Assembly: GCA_963721005.1 (NCBI GenBank)
Contig: CAVRHR010000002.1
Span: 62,001 to 126,000, forward strand
Origin: VAZQ01 sp963721005
GTDB lineage: Bacteria; Pseudomonadota; Alphaproteobacteria; Rhizobiales; Xanthobacteraceae
Length of the DNA stretch: 64,000 nt
Direction: 5' to 3'
Shown: positions 10,145-20,740 of the stretch, piece after piece
Numbering within the stretch: position 1 is the stretch's first letter
Layout: each line of letters begins with the position of its first letter
Notes under the pieces: model-generated
Told to the model about the DNA's origin: nothing
Databases searched by the model: none
The model's input: only the letters and a program-made list of their open reading frames with translations
Made by a program: the position numbers and the translations under genes

Positions 10145-10317
10145 TAGCCGGCCGGCTTTTTATCGAGCTTTTTAAGCCCCTCGTCGATCTCGTCTACCCT
10201 TTGTTGAAGAGCGGCCTTGCGCGCCTGCAGCTTCAGCTTTAGGGCATCAAGCTGCTTCCTTTGCCCGTCCGACAACTTGTTGAAGTCGATGAGATCTACG
10301 GTAGTAGTGAAACACAT
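10145..10317 (-). CDS. Small coiled-coil-like protein
   Basis: Behind a strong GGAGGGA site, ATG 10317 opens a Lys/Gln/Leu-rich frame (MCFTTTVDLIDFNKLSDGQ, then heptad-like KLKLQARKAALQQ). It appears to run on as VDEIDEGLKKLDKKPAG to about 10145. The frame should be checked around 10195-10202, where one base decides between about 41 and 57 residues. It carries one cysteine, at position 2. It lies between the MNIO partner and the NRPS-like remnant, in the direction of the latter. No family was recognised. Confidence 0.4.
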
Positions 10318-10537
10318 TACGTTCCCTCCTATTCAAGGATGGCCGTTCCGAGTGAAATCAATCCGGGGCACGCCACTGATGATGTGGAATGTCAATAAAC
10401 TTAATCAATTTCCTTCAAAACACGGAAATAATCAAGCCAAATATTCGCGATTTTTGGGACCGGTTAGCCAGGAGGTTTTTGGATCGTTTCCGAATTTAAG
10501 CAGGACAGTGTCCCGCAGCGCATCACTTGGTTGCGGG

Positions 10538-13500
10538 TCATTCAAGATCGGACAATCGGCCGAGCGACCTCTCGGGACTTGAGGCTGCTTTGGTCAAGAT
10601 CGTCTTGTAATCCGCAATCCAGTGCCGGAGGGCACCGGGCTCGAAGAGTTCGTCCCTGTAGTTGCACGTCCCCCTAATGCCCGACGGAGTCTTCCGCAGC
10701 GTCGTCCTGAGCCAAGTGCGATCGATCGACGTGACCGGCTGCCGTTCCGGGCAAGAGAACGGTTGGACCGCCACATCGACCAGCTTGAGCGAACGGCGTA
10801 GCGGGTTCTGGAGGACAAAATACACTTGAATGAGCGATGCTGGATCGAGACCGACCTCTTCCGCCAGTCGGGCGGCAAGAATATCGAACGGCAGCTCCTG
10901 TCTGGCATAGGCCTCCAAGACCGAGTTGCGGACTCGACTGAGCGCCTCCTGAAACGACAGATCAGCATCAAGCTGAGTGCGGATGAGCGTGGTGTTCGCG
11001 ATAGGCCCGATCACGCGCTCCGTCGCTCGGTTGAGAGCGGTTGGCGGTTGCGGTCGCGACGCAAATGTCATTGCGTCCGCTCCGGGCCAGCAACAGCGCC
11101 TTGAACCCCGCCAGCAATGTCATGAAGAGCGTTGCACCTAGCGTGCGGCTCAAGGCACTTAGGCGGGCGACCAGATCAATTGATAGGTCGAACTGGTTCC
11201 TGGGCAATGCGTGTGGCTAGCAGTTCTTCAACGTCATCCGTTCGCTAGGAAATACCGGCACGAACATCTCGCAGGCGCGCTCTCCAGTAGGCCAACTGGT
11301 GGGTTGCCGCATCGCTAGTGGACCAGCGACGTTGCCAGCGAGCAAAATCCGAAAACTGGAGCCGTGGGCCGGTCAACTGCGCCGGCCGGCCGGACGCAAA
11401 GGCGGCATAGAGGGCCGAGACCTCCTCAATTAAAATTCCCATCGACCAGCCGTCAATGATCATTTCGTGCGTGGTGAGAAGTAAAACGTGATCGTCGGCG
11501 GCAAGCCTCAAGAGGCGGGCGCGGAACAAAGGCGCACGGCTCATGTCGAAGGAGGTGAAGGCTCCTTTCGGCTTCCAGCTTCGCACGTTTCAGCAGGAGC
11601 GCCTTAGCACGGTCGCTACCGGTGGACGTCCGGGCTCCCAAATCCTCGGCGATGAATAAGTTGTGCTTGACGGCGGGCGCGATGATGGCGACCGGCAGGT
11701 CGACCCGCCAGGCGAATCTCGTGCGCAGAGAATCATGCCGGCGCATTACTTCCGCCAGGCTGTGCGCTAGCGCCTGGTCCTTCAGAGGCCCCCGCAGCCG
11801 ATAGGCGAAAGACAGATTGAACTGGGATAGCAGTCCAGGGAGTTCCCGTTCGATCCGCAGCATGTGCTCCTGCACGATCGACACCGTCGTCGGACCATCT
11901 CCTGCCCCACGCGCCATGTTCGTCGACCGATCGCAAAAGGCCTGAGGTACGGCAGCACGGTCGGTTTGCGAGGACTCGAGGCGGGCGGCGAGGGCCTCAA
12001 CGGTCGGCGCATCGAAAATATCCTTGATCGAGAACTCGACACCGAAATCTAACCGCAGATACAAAAGCATCTCAGTTACCGCAAGTGAATCCGCGCCGAG
12101 CGCTAGGACATCTTCCCGATTCCAATTTGATCTACTTCCAGAATTTCCATCCAGGCATCGGCCAGTTGCCGTTCCAAATCAGAGCGAGGTGCATCCAACT
12201 TGCCGATTTCGAGGGGAGCTGTTGAAAACGCGGCGATGAGTTCGTCGCGCTTGATCTTTCCGGCAGGCCCTTTCGGAATCTCCGATACAAAGCCGGATCA
12301 GAGAAGGAACCTTGAACCGCGCTAAGCGTTCGCGGGCGAAGTCTCGGAGGATGTCAGCGCTGACTTCGGCGTCCTGACGCAATACGACGGCGGCGGCGAC
12401 ATCCTCGCCAAGCCTCCTATGGAAGATCGAGAAAGCGGCGGCTTCGACCACGTCCCGGTGCTCCAAGAGTGCTTGTTCGACCTCGGCGGGCGCGACTTTT
12501 TGCCCTCCTCGATTGATAATGTCCTTGATGCGGCCAACAATGAAGAGATATCCATCCCGATCCAAATATCCAAGGTCACCGGTTCGGAACCAGCCGTCCC
12601 GAAACGCGGTCTCGGTCGCCGCCGCATCATTGTCGTACCCCTCGTGATAGTGGGACCCCGCAGGACGATCTCCCCACGTTTGCCGGCTGGTAGCCGTCGA
12701 CCGTCTCGGTCCATGATCGCGATCTCGGCACCGGCGGGCTGACCTACGGAACCGGGCTTGCGTCGTTCCGTAGGGTTTGCGGCAATCTGGGAGGCGGCTT
12801 CCGTCATGCCGTAAGTGTCGATCACCGGGACGCCAAACAGGGCTTCCAGAGCGGCGAGCATTTCGGGCGGGAGGGACGAGGAGGCCGAGCGGATGAGCCG
12901 CAAGGAGGACTGCCGGGCGATGCGCTTTCCGACGACCCCGCCGATATCACCGCCCGATGGATTGCCGGAACCGCCGTATACCAGGTTGGTCGAAACTCCT
13001 TCAGCCTGCCGAAAAAGGCCGAAGCGTCGAAGCCGGCCGTGCAGACCACACTCGATCCGGCGGCCAATGCGGCCAGCACTCCTGAGACCAAGCCATGCAC
13101 ATGAAACAGTGGCAGCACATTCAGCAATCGGTCCCGCGGTCCGAGTGCCAAAGTCGCGCCCACATTGTAGGCCGACAGACAGACGGCGGCCTGGGTCAAT
13201 GGGACCATTTTCGGCCGTGACGATGGTCCCGAGGTCAACAAAACAAAGGTCATCGCCGGCGCCAGGCGGCATGTCGCCAACGACGAATTTCCCGGCTGCC
13301 GGAGCAAGAAGGGCGAAGGGCCCCGCGTTCGGCCGGGGAGCCGGATCGATCAATGGTAAGCCGAGGCTTTGGGCGACGCCTCGGCTCGCGGAATCCATGT
13401 CCGCTCGCGTCATCAGCGCCGACAAGCGCAAATCGCCGAAATATCGCTGGCATTCCGTCAGCGGTGAATCCCGGATTGAGCGGCACGCAGACTGCACCGG

Positions 13501-13786
13501 CTGCGACCCCGATCATCGCCACCGCCGCCTCTGGTCCGTTCGGCAATACCACCGCTACCCGGTCGCTTGGACCCACACCAAGGCTCCGCAACCCGCGCAC
13601 CGTATCGTTTGTCCGGGCCCAGAGCTCACCATAGGTTATGGGGGGGCAGCCGGGCGCCAGGATGGCATTGCGGTCGGGGGCGATTTGCCCATAGTAGGCA
13701 AGCAGATCTTGAAGGCACAAAAAGGCTCGACCTCTAGCCTTCTTGCCTGCCGACCCTTGTGGTGATTGCCTGATGAGCTTCGACAT
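10538..13786 (-). pseudogene. Decayed NRPS-like gene: adenylation, carrier and condensation domains
   Basis: One gene read in pieces through all three minus frames. Adenylation domain: TYGELWARTNDTV, then TSGPSSRPKMVPLTQA (phosphate loop), YGMTEAASQ, WFRTGDLGYLDRDGYLF-type end, and GRIKDIINRGGQKVAP. Carrier domain: LALGADSLAVTEM, with the serine for phosphopantetheine. Condensation domain: THEMIIDGWSMGIL and later RQELPFDILAARL, ending SDLE. At least seven single-base breaks (about 13480, 13250, 12935, 12640, 12298, 12110, 11580) separate the pieces. The architecture resembles acyl-AMP ligase-carrier-condensation proteins. The second histidine of HHxxxDG is replaced by Glu. The gene is not functional as written. 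Confidence 0.75.
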
Positions 13787-13909
13787 GTTGCTCGCCCCGC
13801 TGTCAATGTTACGCCAATATGGAAGCCCCAGAAAGAGGCCGCCCCGACCAAGGCAAGCGGCGTTTCGACGGTTACTTACGCGGTACTGCCATCAAGATGG
13901 GGTAACAGG

Positions 13910-14887
13910 ATGAAACCTGCCCGCCGCGGATTTCTGCATTTGGCATTGGGCGCCGCCGCACTGCCAACATTCGCGCGTTTGGTTATGGCACAGAGCTATC
14001 CGATACGGCCCGTGCGCCTTATCGTGGGCTTTGCGCCTGGGGGCGGAAATGACATCGCCGCGCGTCTGATCGCACAATGGCTGTCGGACCGGCTCGGCCA
14101 ACCCTTTGTCATAGAGAATCGTGCGGGGGCGGGCGGCAACGCTGCTACTGAAGCTGCCGTGCACGCGCCTCCGGACGGCTATACTCTCCTGCTGGTATCT
14201 CTGGCAAATGCAGCCAGCACGACGCTATACGACAAGCTTGATTATGATTTCATACGTGACATCGCGCCGATTAGTGGTGTCGTGCGGGTACCCAACGTTA
14301 TGTTGGTCAACCCAGCCGTCCCAGCGAGCACGGTTTCCGAGTTCATCGACTACGCGAAGGCCAATCCCAACAAGACAAGCATGGGGTCGGGCGGCACTGG
14401 CGGCCCCGTCCACATGATCGGAACGTTGTTCAATATCATGGCCGGGCTGAAGATGCAGCACGTGCCCTATCGAGGCGAGGCATTGGCGTTGACCGACTTG
14501 ATTGGTGGGCATGTTCAGGTGGTGTTCGGCAGCATGCCCGCGTCAATTCAGTATTTGAAGGCGGGCCAACTACGCGGGTTAGCGGTGACGACTGCGGCGC
14601 GCGCGCCGGCGCTCCCGGATCTTCCGATCTTGGCCGATTTTGTGCCGGGCTATGAGGCAAGCACTTGGTACGGTATTGGCGCACCCGTGAGTACTCCTCC
14701 TGAAATCATTGCGCGACTCAATAAGGAGATAAATGCCGGCCTCGTCGATCCAACCTTGAGGACACGACTGATTGAGCTCGGCGGCCTGCCAATTGGAGGC
14801 TCCCCCGCGGACTTGGGTAGGCTTATCGCCGAGGATACTGATAAGTGGGGCAAAGTACTCCGAGCCGCGAATATCAAAGCGGAGTAA
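13910..14887 (+). CDS. Bug/TctC-family tripartite tricarboxylate receptor
   Basis: An intact 325-residue periplasmic receptor of the Bug/TctC family (PF03401). ATG 13910 opens an RR-like signal peptide (MKPARRGFLHLALGAAALP, ending near VMAQ). Family signatures follow in order: YPIRPVRLIVGFAPGGGND, VIENRAGAGGN, HAPPDGYTLLL, the SMGSGGTGGPVHM region, HVPYRGEALALTDLIGG, and LPDLPILADFVPGYEAS near the end. Such receptors capture carboxylates or similar small acids for TctAB transporters or for sensing. No tctA or tctB gene is near. It is divergent from the NRPS-like remnant, so the 124-nt gap may hold both promoters. Confidence 0.92.
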   Translation: MKPARRGFLHLALGAAALPTFARLVMAQSYPIRPVRLIVGFAPGGGNDIAARLIAQWLSDRLGQPFVIENRAGAGGNAATEAAVHAPPDGYTLLLVSLANAASTTLYDKLDYDFIRDIAPISGVVRVPNVMLVNPAVPASTVSEFIDYAKANPNKTSMGSGGTGGPVHMIGTLFNIMAGLKMQHVPYRGEALALTDLIGGHVQVVFGSMPASIQYLKAGQLRGLAVTTAARAPALPDLPILADFVPGYEASTWYGIGAPVSTPPEIIARLNKEINAGLVDPTLRTRLIELGGLPIGGSPADLGRLIAEDTDKWGKVLRAANIKAE

Positions 14888-15091
14888 GTCTTTTTAGATT
14901 GCGCGCGTTTCATGACCCTTCCGAAGATCATTACTGAATAATCTGATCGCGGCCGCTGGCTCCAAGATCGGGCGCGGGGCGACTTGTTCGTTTCGATTAT
15001 TCTAGATCATAGCGTGATTTGACGGAATCGGGATTCCCAAATCAGGGATGATGTGATTCAGAGTCCATGCTGGAGGAGGAGGCCAGTATGG

Positions 15092-15433
15092 ATGACGGCT
15101 CCCTATTCGATTGACCTTCGGGAACGGGCGCTGGCGCGCAAGGCGAGAGGCGAGACGAACCGCGAGATTGCCGCGGCGTTGAGCATCAGTCCTTCGTGCG
15201 TGTCCAAATGGACGAAGCGCAAGCAGGAGACCGGCTCGTTGGCCCCGGCTCAGGTCGGCGGCTACAAGCCACGGACGTTGTCGGGCGACTGCGCGGAGTG
15301 GCTGCGGGCTCGGATCGGCTCGGGGCCATTTACGCTGCGGGGTCTGGCGGCGGAGCTGGCCGAGCGGGGGATCAAGACCCATCCGAAGGCCGTGTGGGTG
15401 TTCGTTCATGCCGAGGGCTTGCATCCTACTGAC
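15092..15433 (+). pseudogene. IS630-family transposase fragment
   Basis: The frame starting MTAPYSIDLRERALARKA shows the helix-turn-helix start of IS630-family transposases (REIAAALSISPSCVSKW). It continues to PKAVWVFVHAEGL, after which similarity is lost and the catalytic DDE part is missing. The sequence just upstream, from about 15000 (CTAGATCATAGCGTGATTTG), looks like the usual element end. The other end is not visible. It is a truncated insertion sequence between the TctC receptor and the histidine kinase. Confidence 0.75.
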
Positions 15434-15943
15434 CCAGGTCTCCTTCGTCGCAGGGCTCGAAAATCACCGCTTGCCTCGGGAACAGGACCTTGGTCCTGGA
15501 CAGGCATCCTGACGCGCAACGCTTAAGATGTTGACAATACTTAAGATTTATTTCGTAGGGGCCGCAAGTCGAGACATTTGGCCCATTTTCCGACAACGCC
15601 GCGGCATGTAAGGTGAGATCGCGACCTAAGACCTCACGGCCTTGGATGTGAAAGGGAACCGGGTAAAGGTTGCCGAGATCTAGCTTTGGCGCGTCCCGAC
15701 TGCCGGACGCTTTGGACTCGACGTAAATGAGGTGATTGAATGCGACCCGCACATGTCGACCGCATTCTCAAAGACGGGAGCGTACCCGATCTTCTCACGC
15801 TATCGTCTGCCAAGAGGAAATTGTCTTGGTGTGCCAAAACACCGACACCTGAGCTATCGACACTTGCCCGAAACGCAAGACTTGGCTGAACAATAATGCG
15901 GCGGGCTAGACCGCGCACTGCATTGCTATCAACCGCTGCCCCG
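15434..15943. other. Intergenic stretch between IS630 fragment and histidine kinase
   Basis: About 500 nt with no convincing gene. A minus frame at 15426-15752 has mixed composition and no ribosome site. A TTGACA box at about 15531 lies between two CTTAAG copies, but a matching -10 box is not evident. The kinase promoter probably lies in the right half. Confidence 0.4.
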
Positions 15944-18182
15944 ATGCCTCGCGGGCGGCTGTTCCGGAAATATGTCGTCCTCTTCGTTGCTGTGGTGTGC
16001 GTGGCGCTGGTCACCAACGGCCTGTTGGATATCTGGTTTTCATTCCAGGAACAGAACCGTCTGCTGATTCGAATCCAGCGCGAACAGGCAAAAACGACGG
16101 CGGCCAACATCAATCAGTTCATCAAGGAAATTCAGGGTCAGCTGGCGTGGGCCACGCAACTCCCCTGGAGTTCCGATACGCTAGAGCAATGGCGTTTTGA
16201 CGCCGTGCGCCTGATGCGCCAGGTACCGGCGGTAACCGAGGTCGCTCAACTGGACGCCGCAGGTCGCGAGCAAATCCGTGTTTCCCGACTAACCCCTGAC
16301 GTCGTCGGCAGTCAAAAGGACTATTCGCAAGACCCCTTTTTTGTCGAGGCCATGGCGAACAAGGTCTATTATGGGCCGGTTCACTTTCTTCGTGAATCCG
16401 AGCCCTACATGACGCTCGCGATGGCCGGAGTTCGCCACGACTATGGCCTGATCGTTGCTGAAGTGAATCTCAAGTTCATCTTGGATGTCGTGTCTCACGT
16501 ACAGGTGGGAGTTAGCGGGCACGCCTATGTCATCGACCCTTCGGGCCGGCTGATCGCTCATCCGGATATCAGCATGGTGCTTCGTAGAACGGACCTATCG
16601 CGGCTCGGCCAAGTCCAGGCGGCTCGCTCGGAGGGCATCGCGGCGGCGCCCGAGCAGCCATTGGTGGTCGACGACATCGAAGGCCGGAAGGTGTTGAGCG
16701 TGCATGCCCCAGTCGAGCTGCTGGGATGGTTGGTCTTTGTGGAGCTGCCTTTGGATGAGGCCTATGCACCGCTTTATAGCTCAATTCGACGCTCCGCGGC
16801 ACTGCTCATAGCGGCTCTTGTATTGGCAGCATTCGCCGGGCTCTATCTCGCACGTCGGATGATCCTACCAATTCGTGCATTGCACGATGGTGCTGCACGC
16901 ATCGGCGGCGGTGATCTCGACCAGCAACTCAGTATTGAAACAAACGACGAATTGGAGGCGCTGGGCGATCAATTCAACCGAATGGCTATGCAGCTCCAGG
17001 ATTCTTATTTATCGCTCGAACGCAAGGTCGAGGAGCGGAACTCATCAGCTTCAGCTCGCGAACCTCGCAAAGTCTCGGTTTCTGGCTGTCGCAAGTCACG
17101 ACCTACGACAGCCCTTGCACGCATTAGGGCTGTTCGTGGGGCAGCTTACCACCACATCGAGCGCGACTGAGCGCGCATGGCTGGTCGAACGCATCAACAC
17201 AGCCACTACGGCCATGAACGAGCTATTCAAGCAATTACTGGACATATCGCAGATTGATGCCGGTGCACTAAAGCCACATATCACCGAATTTCCCGTGACC
17301 CGGCTGCTAATGCAAATCGAGAGCACTTTCGCCGCAACAGTTCGGGAAAAGGGATTATCATTTCGCGTCCTGTCGACCAACGCTTGGCTTCGCAGCGATT
17401 TCGTTCTGCTCGAGCGCATACTTTTCAATCTAGTATCCAATGCTGTCCGCTACACATCTCACGGCGGCGTGGTCGTCGGCTGCAGAAAACGTAGTGATCA
17501 ATTGCGGATTGAGGTGTGGGACACGGGACCAGGAATCCCTTTGGATCAACGCCAGAAAATATTCGACGAGTTCTATCGACTTGGTAATGCGGAGCGCGAC
17601 CATCAGCCTGGGTTCGGTCTTGGACTTGCAATCGTCGACCGCCTATCTCGGCTTCTCGATCATCCGGTAGAGCTGACTTCAAAATTGGGGCACGGCTCGC
17701 GCTTTACAGTCGTGGCGCCCCTGGTCGCCACACCGGCCGCAATCGTCAAAACAGTAATCACAGCTGCCGCTGCGCTTGATGTTGCGAGTGGCAAGCTCAT
17801 CGTCGTCATCGACGACGACCCCTTGGCACTTAATGGGATGGGCGGCCTGCTCCGAAGCTGGGGCTGCCGGGTCATAATGGGTTGCTCCGGTGACGCGGCG
17901 CTGACCAGCCTCGCCGGGCATGACTGCCCGCCGGACTTGATCGTCTCTGACTACCAACTCTCAGATGGGAAGACCGGCATTGAAGCAATCGAGCTGCTGC
18001 GTGTCGCCTTTCGTACCCCGATCTCGGCTTTCCTCCTTAGCGGAGATATCAGCACCGAGCCCTTGCATGCGGCTCAATCAGGGGGTTACCACTTGCTGCA
18101 TAAGCCGGTGGATCCGATGACGCTGCGAGCCATGCTTAATAGGATGTTGAAAAAGGGCAAATCTACTCGCGTTGGGCACTAG
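15944..18182 (+). pseudogene. Hybrid sensor histidine kinase with extracellular Cache domain (frameshifted)
   Basis: The N-terminal half starts MPRGRLFRKYVVLFVAVV. It has a first membrane helix, a periplasmic double-Cache sensor (DYSQDPFFVEAM, YGLIVAEVNLKFI, HAYVIDPSGRLIAHPD), a second helix near residues 280-302, and a HAMP segment. The frame breaks at about 17040. Removing one A from CGGAACTC joins ERKVEER to THQLQLANLAKSRFLA. The second half has the H-box ASHDLRQPLHALGLF, the ATPase boxes NLVSNAVRYT, DTGPGIP and GFGLGLAIVDRL, and a C-terminal receiver domain (VIDDDPLA, VSDYQL, HKPVD). It probably signals to a partner such as the LuxR-type regulator at 19534. Confidence 0.85.
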
Positions 18183-18482
18183 GCGGGCACCAACTCACTC
18201 CAAGCGTTTTGCGCTCGGCGGAGGCGGCGGCACCTTCAACGAATTCGCGGGGAAGCGGCACCCGCGGCTACCAAGCCGCTCGGCCTGCTGACGCATGTCG
18301 CAGATGACACCTTGCTGTATTCAATTTCCTGGGCCTGAGCCGGGAAGCAGCGTAGCAGGAACAGAAAGTATAAGAGTTTGATGCCGGCATCCCTCCGGTA
18401 CAGCGAATGGCTGATTGAGGTCACCACTGATTGAGTACGAACGCCTGTCCTCGCGCACATACGCGGCAACTTAGCCAATCGT

Positions 18483-18782
18483 TCAGTTCCCTCGAGCAGA
18501 TAGACACGCGTCAGGTGCTATGGTCTGGGTAATACTGTCGTAAGGAGCCATCGCATCCGTGACGCGTCCTCGGTAACAGACGATCCGCGCCTCCAGCATC
18601 GAGAGCATCGCATCGCTCAATCCCTCCACGGAACTCGCGTTGGCACTTTCGCGCTCCTCAATCACCATGAGGATCTGCAGATCACGCGCGGCACATCCCC
18701 GCGTAAACAAGTCGGCTGTCGATGTATCGATTACTGTGGACAGACAGATCGAGACCAGAACTCCGGCGAACAGCGTGCGTAA
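18483..18782 (-). CDS. Small secreted-type protein, start unclear
   Basis: The minus frame reads LRTLFAGVLVSICLST (signal-like), then DLFTRGCAARDLQILMVIEE, and ends SARGN. Three cysteines are present in the mature part. The codon expected to be ATG is TTA, and the only later start is TTG 18710, inside the mature region. The gene may have lost its start, or a base error may hide it. It looks like a small Bradyrhizobium-type periplasmic protein, but no family is assigned. Confidence 0.35.
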   Translation of the reverse strand, partial: LRTLFAGVLVSICLSTVIDTSTADLFTRGCAARDLQILMVIEERESANASSVEGLSDAMLSMLEARIVCYRGRVTDAMAPYDSITQTIAPDACLSARGN

Positions 18783-18966
18783 GTAGTGGGTTCTTGTGCG
18801 TGTTTATCTCCTGTCGATGGCGCCACGGCTTGACATTTCCATCATCCTGCACACGGCTCTGGACGTAAAAACGGCCACATCGTTTGTGTCTCCAATAAGA
18901 GCAGCCGCGTTCGAAGAAGCTTGCGCGGGACGTCCACCCACTCGTCCTCACATTTAGGAGGAGGGA

Positions 18967-19062
18967 ATGGATCGCATTCTCCGGCGAGACGAGAACCACC
19001 TTGCCGGAGAATACTTTGACACACCAACCAGTTATCCGTTGACATTCGAGCGGATGACCTAG
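18967..19062 (+). CDS. Possible 31-residue peptide
   Basis: A strong AGGAGGAGGGA site precedes ATG 18967. The frame starts MDRILRRDENHLAGEYF and ends ERMT. The stop overlaps the end of the convergent gene at 19059 by four bases. No hydrophobic segment or known motif is present. The ribosome site is the main support. Confidence 0.3.
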   Translation: MDRILRRDENHLAGEYFDTPTSYPLTFERMT

Positions 19063-19292
19063 CGGTTACGGTTTTTCTTGCCGGGTTGAAAAAGATCATC
19101 CTGCTGCGAGCCCAAGTAATCGTAGCTGGTGCCGGATCTGTCCATGTGCTTGTGGCCATGACCCAGATACTCATTCCATTCGCGCACGCTCTGGGCTGTG
19201 CTCGGGTTGGTCTCAATGTCGTTGGCCCTGGCGATCGAACCGGCAGCGAGAACGAGGGCTGCCGCGAGAGCAATCTTCGCGTTGATGATCAT
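19059..19292 (-). CDS. Small periplasmic hypothetical protein
   Basis: 77 residues with a clear Sec signal peptide (MIINAKIALAAALVLAAG, cut near ARAND). The short hydrophilic mature part contains REWNEYLGHGHKHMD, SYDYLGSQQDDLF and a basic tail KKNRNR. GGAGACC lies at a good distance before the ATG. Such single-domain secreted proteins are common in Bradyrhizobium and have no known role. The HGHKH stretch could bind metal, which is a guess from composition. The spacer to the right, up to 19533, holds no gene. Confidence 0.7.
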   Translation of the reverse strand: MIINAKIALAAALVLAAGSIARANDIETNPSTAQSVREWNEYLGHGHKHMDRSGTSYDYLGSQQDDLFQPGKKNRNR

Positions 19293-19533
19293 CGTTGGTC
19301 TCCTGTGATTTTCTCCTCACACCCTGCTGGTGTGCGTCCGTATCTTGTTGGTATGAATGCGTGGGGTAAATCAGCCTGATGATTTGGGAAAATCGATTGC
19401 TGGAAGGTCTGGCATCGACTGGAAAGGCGCATTGGCAATGGGCTTTTGCAACTCTCCCATCATCTCGAAAGACCAGTGCTTTGCTCCCGGGAATGAGGTA
19501 TTATTCGGGTACTTCAGCAGAAGGTCCGCATTT

Positions 19534-20205
19534 ATGAAGATCCTTGTAGTTGATGATCACGTCTTGATTCGCGAGGCGTTGCGCGGCGTCCTCAAGAGGT
19601 TGAGGTCAGATGCGGTTGTGCTGGAGGGCTCGGATAGTCGCCAGGCGATGCAATTCCTTTCGGAGCACGCCGACATCGGCCTCATTTTGCTTGATTTGAA
19701 CTTGCCTGACCGGGATGGATTCTCCATGCTTGCCGAACTGAGTGAGCGGTATCCGGCGACATCGGTCGTCGTTCTGTCGGGTCGGCAGGACCGAGTCAGC
19801 GTCGTCAAAGCCCTCGATCTTGGCGCGCTCGGTTTCATTCCAAAATCCGCCAAAACTGAAGTGATGCTTGCTGCTCTGGAACTGGTGTTCGCCGGTGGCA
19901 TCTACATCCCGCCCGAAATCCTCTCCCGCCAGGAGCCGGGGTTGTCACAATCTGAAACGCTGCCGGCCGCCAAGGCTTTATCTCTGGATCCGCCCCGCGA
20001 TCTGGGACTGACGGAGCGACAACTCGAAGTGCTTGCCCTTATGATGCAGGGAAAGAGCAACAAGGGGATTTCTCGAGTGCTCGACGTGGCTGAACCGACG
20101 GTGAAGAATCATATCACCGCCATACTCAGGGTATTAAAAGTCACCAACCGGACCGAGGCCGTAATTGCAGTCCTCGAATCTGGGTGGCAATTGCCGCCCG
20201 CATGA
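19534..20205 (+). CDS. NarL/FixJ-type response regulator
   Basis: 223 residues. The receiver domain starts MKILVVDDHVLIREAL. The phospho-acceptor Asp lies in LILLDLNLPDRDG, VVVLSGRQ carries the switch Ser, and Lys is in FIPKSAKTE. A C-terminal LuxR-type DNA-binding domain follows: LTERQLEVLALMMQGKSNK and AEPTVKNHITAILRVLKV. It is a cytoplasmic transcription factor. ATG 19534, with AAGG upstream, gives the exact N-terminus of the family; longer in-frame starts are less likely. The hybrid kinase that ends at 18182 is the nearest sensor and a plausible partner, although 1.3 kb of small genes separates them. Confidence 0.9.
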   Translation: MKILVVDDHVLIREALRGVLKRLRSDAVVLEGSDSRQAMQFLSEHADIGLILLDLNLPDRDGFSMLAELSERYPATSVVVLSGRQDRVSVVKALDLGALGFIPKSAKTEVMLAALELVFAGGIYIPPEILSRQEPGLSQSETLPAAKALSLDPPRDLGLTERQLEVLALMMQGKSNKGISRVLDVAEPTVKNHITAILRVLKVTNRTEAVIAVLESGWQLPPA

Positions 20206-20649
20206 TACGACATGGGTTTCGGCGGTAGCGGGCAGCGGGTTGCGTAAGAGGCGCCGCGGTGTCGGCGCATATTCTCCGCGTCGATCGCTGGCTTACGGGT
20301 GGCGGGCCTACGCCTACCGTCTAATCAGAGAATTGTTCGTCCAGGCCGAGCAAGATGTCTGCAGGTCAAGAATTTCGATCCTCCGCGGGAAACGGGTGTC
20401 TGCATGACGCGCGCTTCAGAGACCGCTTGAATTGCGGGCTGTTAGCCACAGGGCAATTCAGGCGCCGGCGACAGCCGACGGATACTACTTTGGTTTTCTG
20501 GCCGTGGTGGCTTGGCCTGGCTTACACTTTGGTATGCCCGGAGCCATGAGCTACAAGTTGAAGGCGGGGCATACTGAGTGCGCCCAATGAGCTAGGGATA
20601 TTCCCACCATTACTTCGCGGGTGTCGGCGTAGTATTTCTCCAGTCCCCC
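20206..20649. other. Spacer left of the IS66 element
   Basis: No gene was recognised in most of this stretch. Its right end (20551-20649, minus strand) carries the C-terminal part of a short frame interrupted by the IS66 insertion, described separately. Confidence 0.4.
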
Positions 20650-20657
20650 GGTGAACT
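20650..20657. repeat. IS66 target-site duplication, left copy
   Basis: GGTGAACT directly before the left terminal repeat, identical to 23119-23126. An 8-bp duplication is the hallmark of IS66-family insertion. Confidence 0.95.
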
Positions 20658-20740
20658 GTAAGCGGTGTTTTGCCCGCATCTTGCCGATGGCAGCATAGTT
20701 TTTAAGATTCGAGCCCTCATGACGGGATGGGTTCGCATAT

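Noticed and set aside
16870..17110. Programmed frameshift in the histidine kinase
   Set aside because: No slippery heptamer or pseudoknot is evident; one extra A explains it, as in many other genes here.
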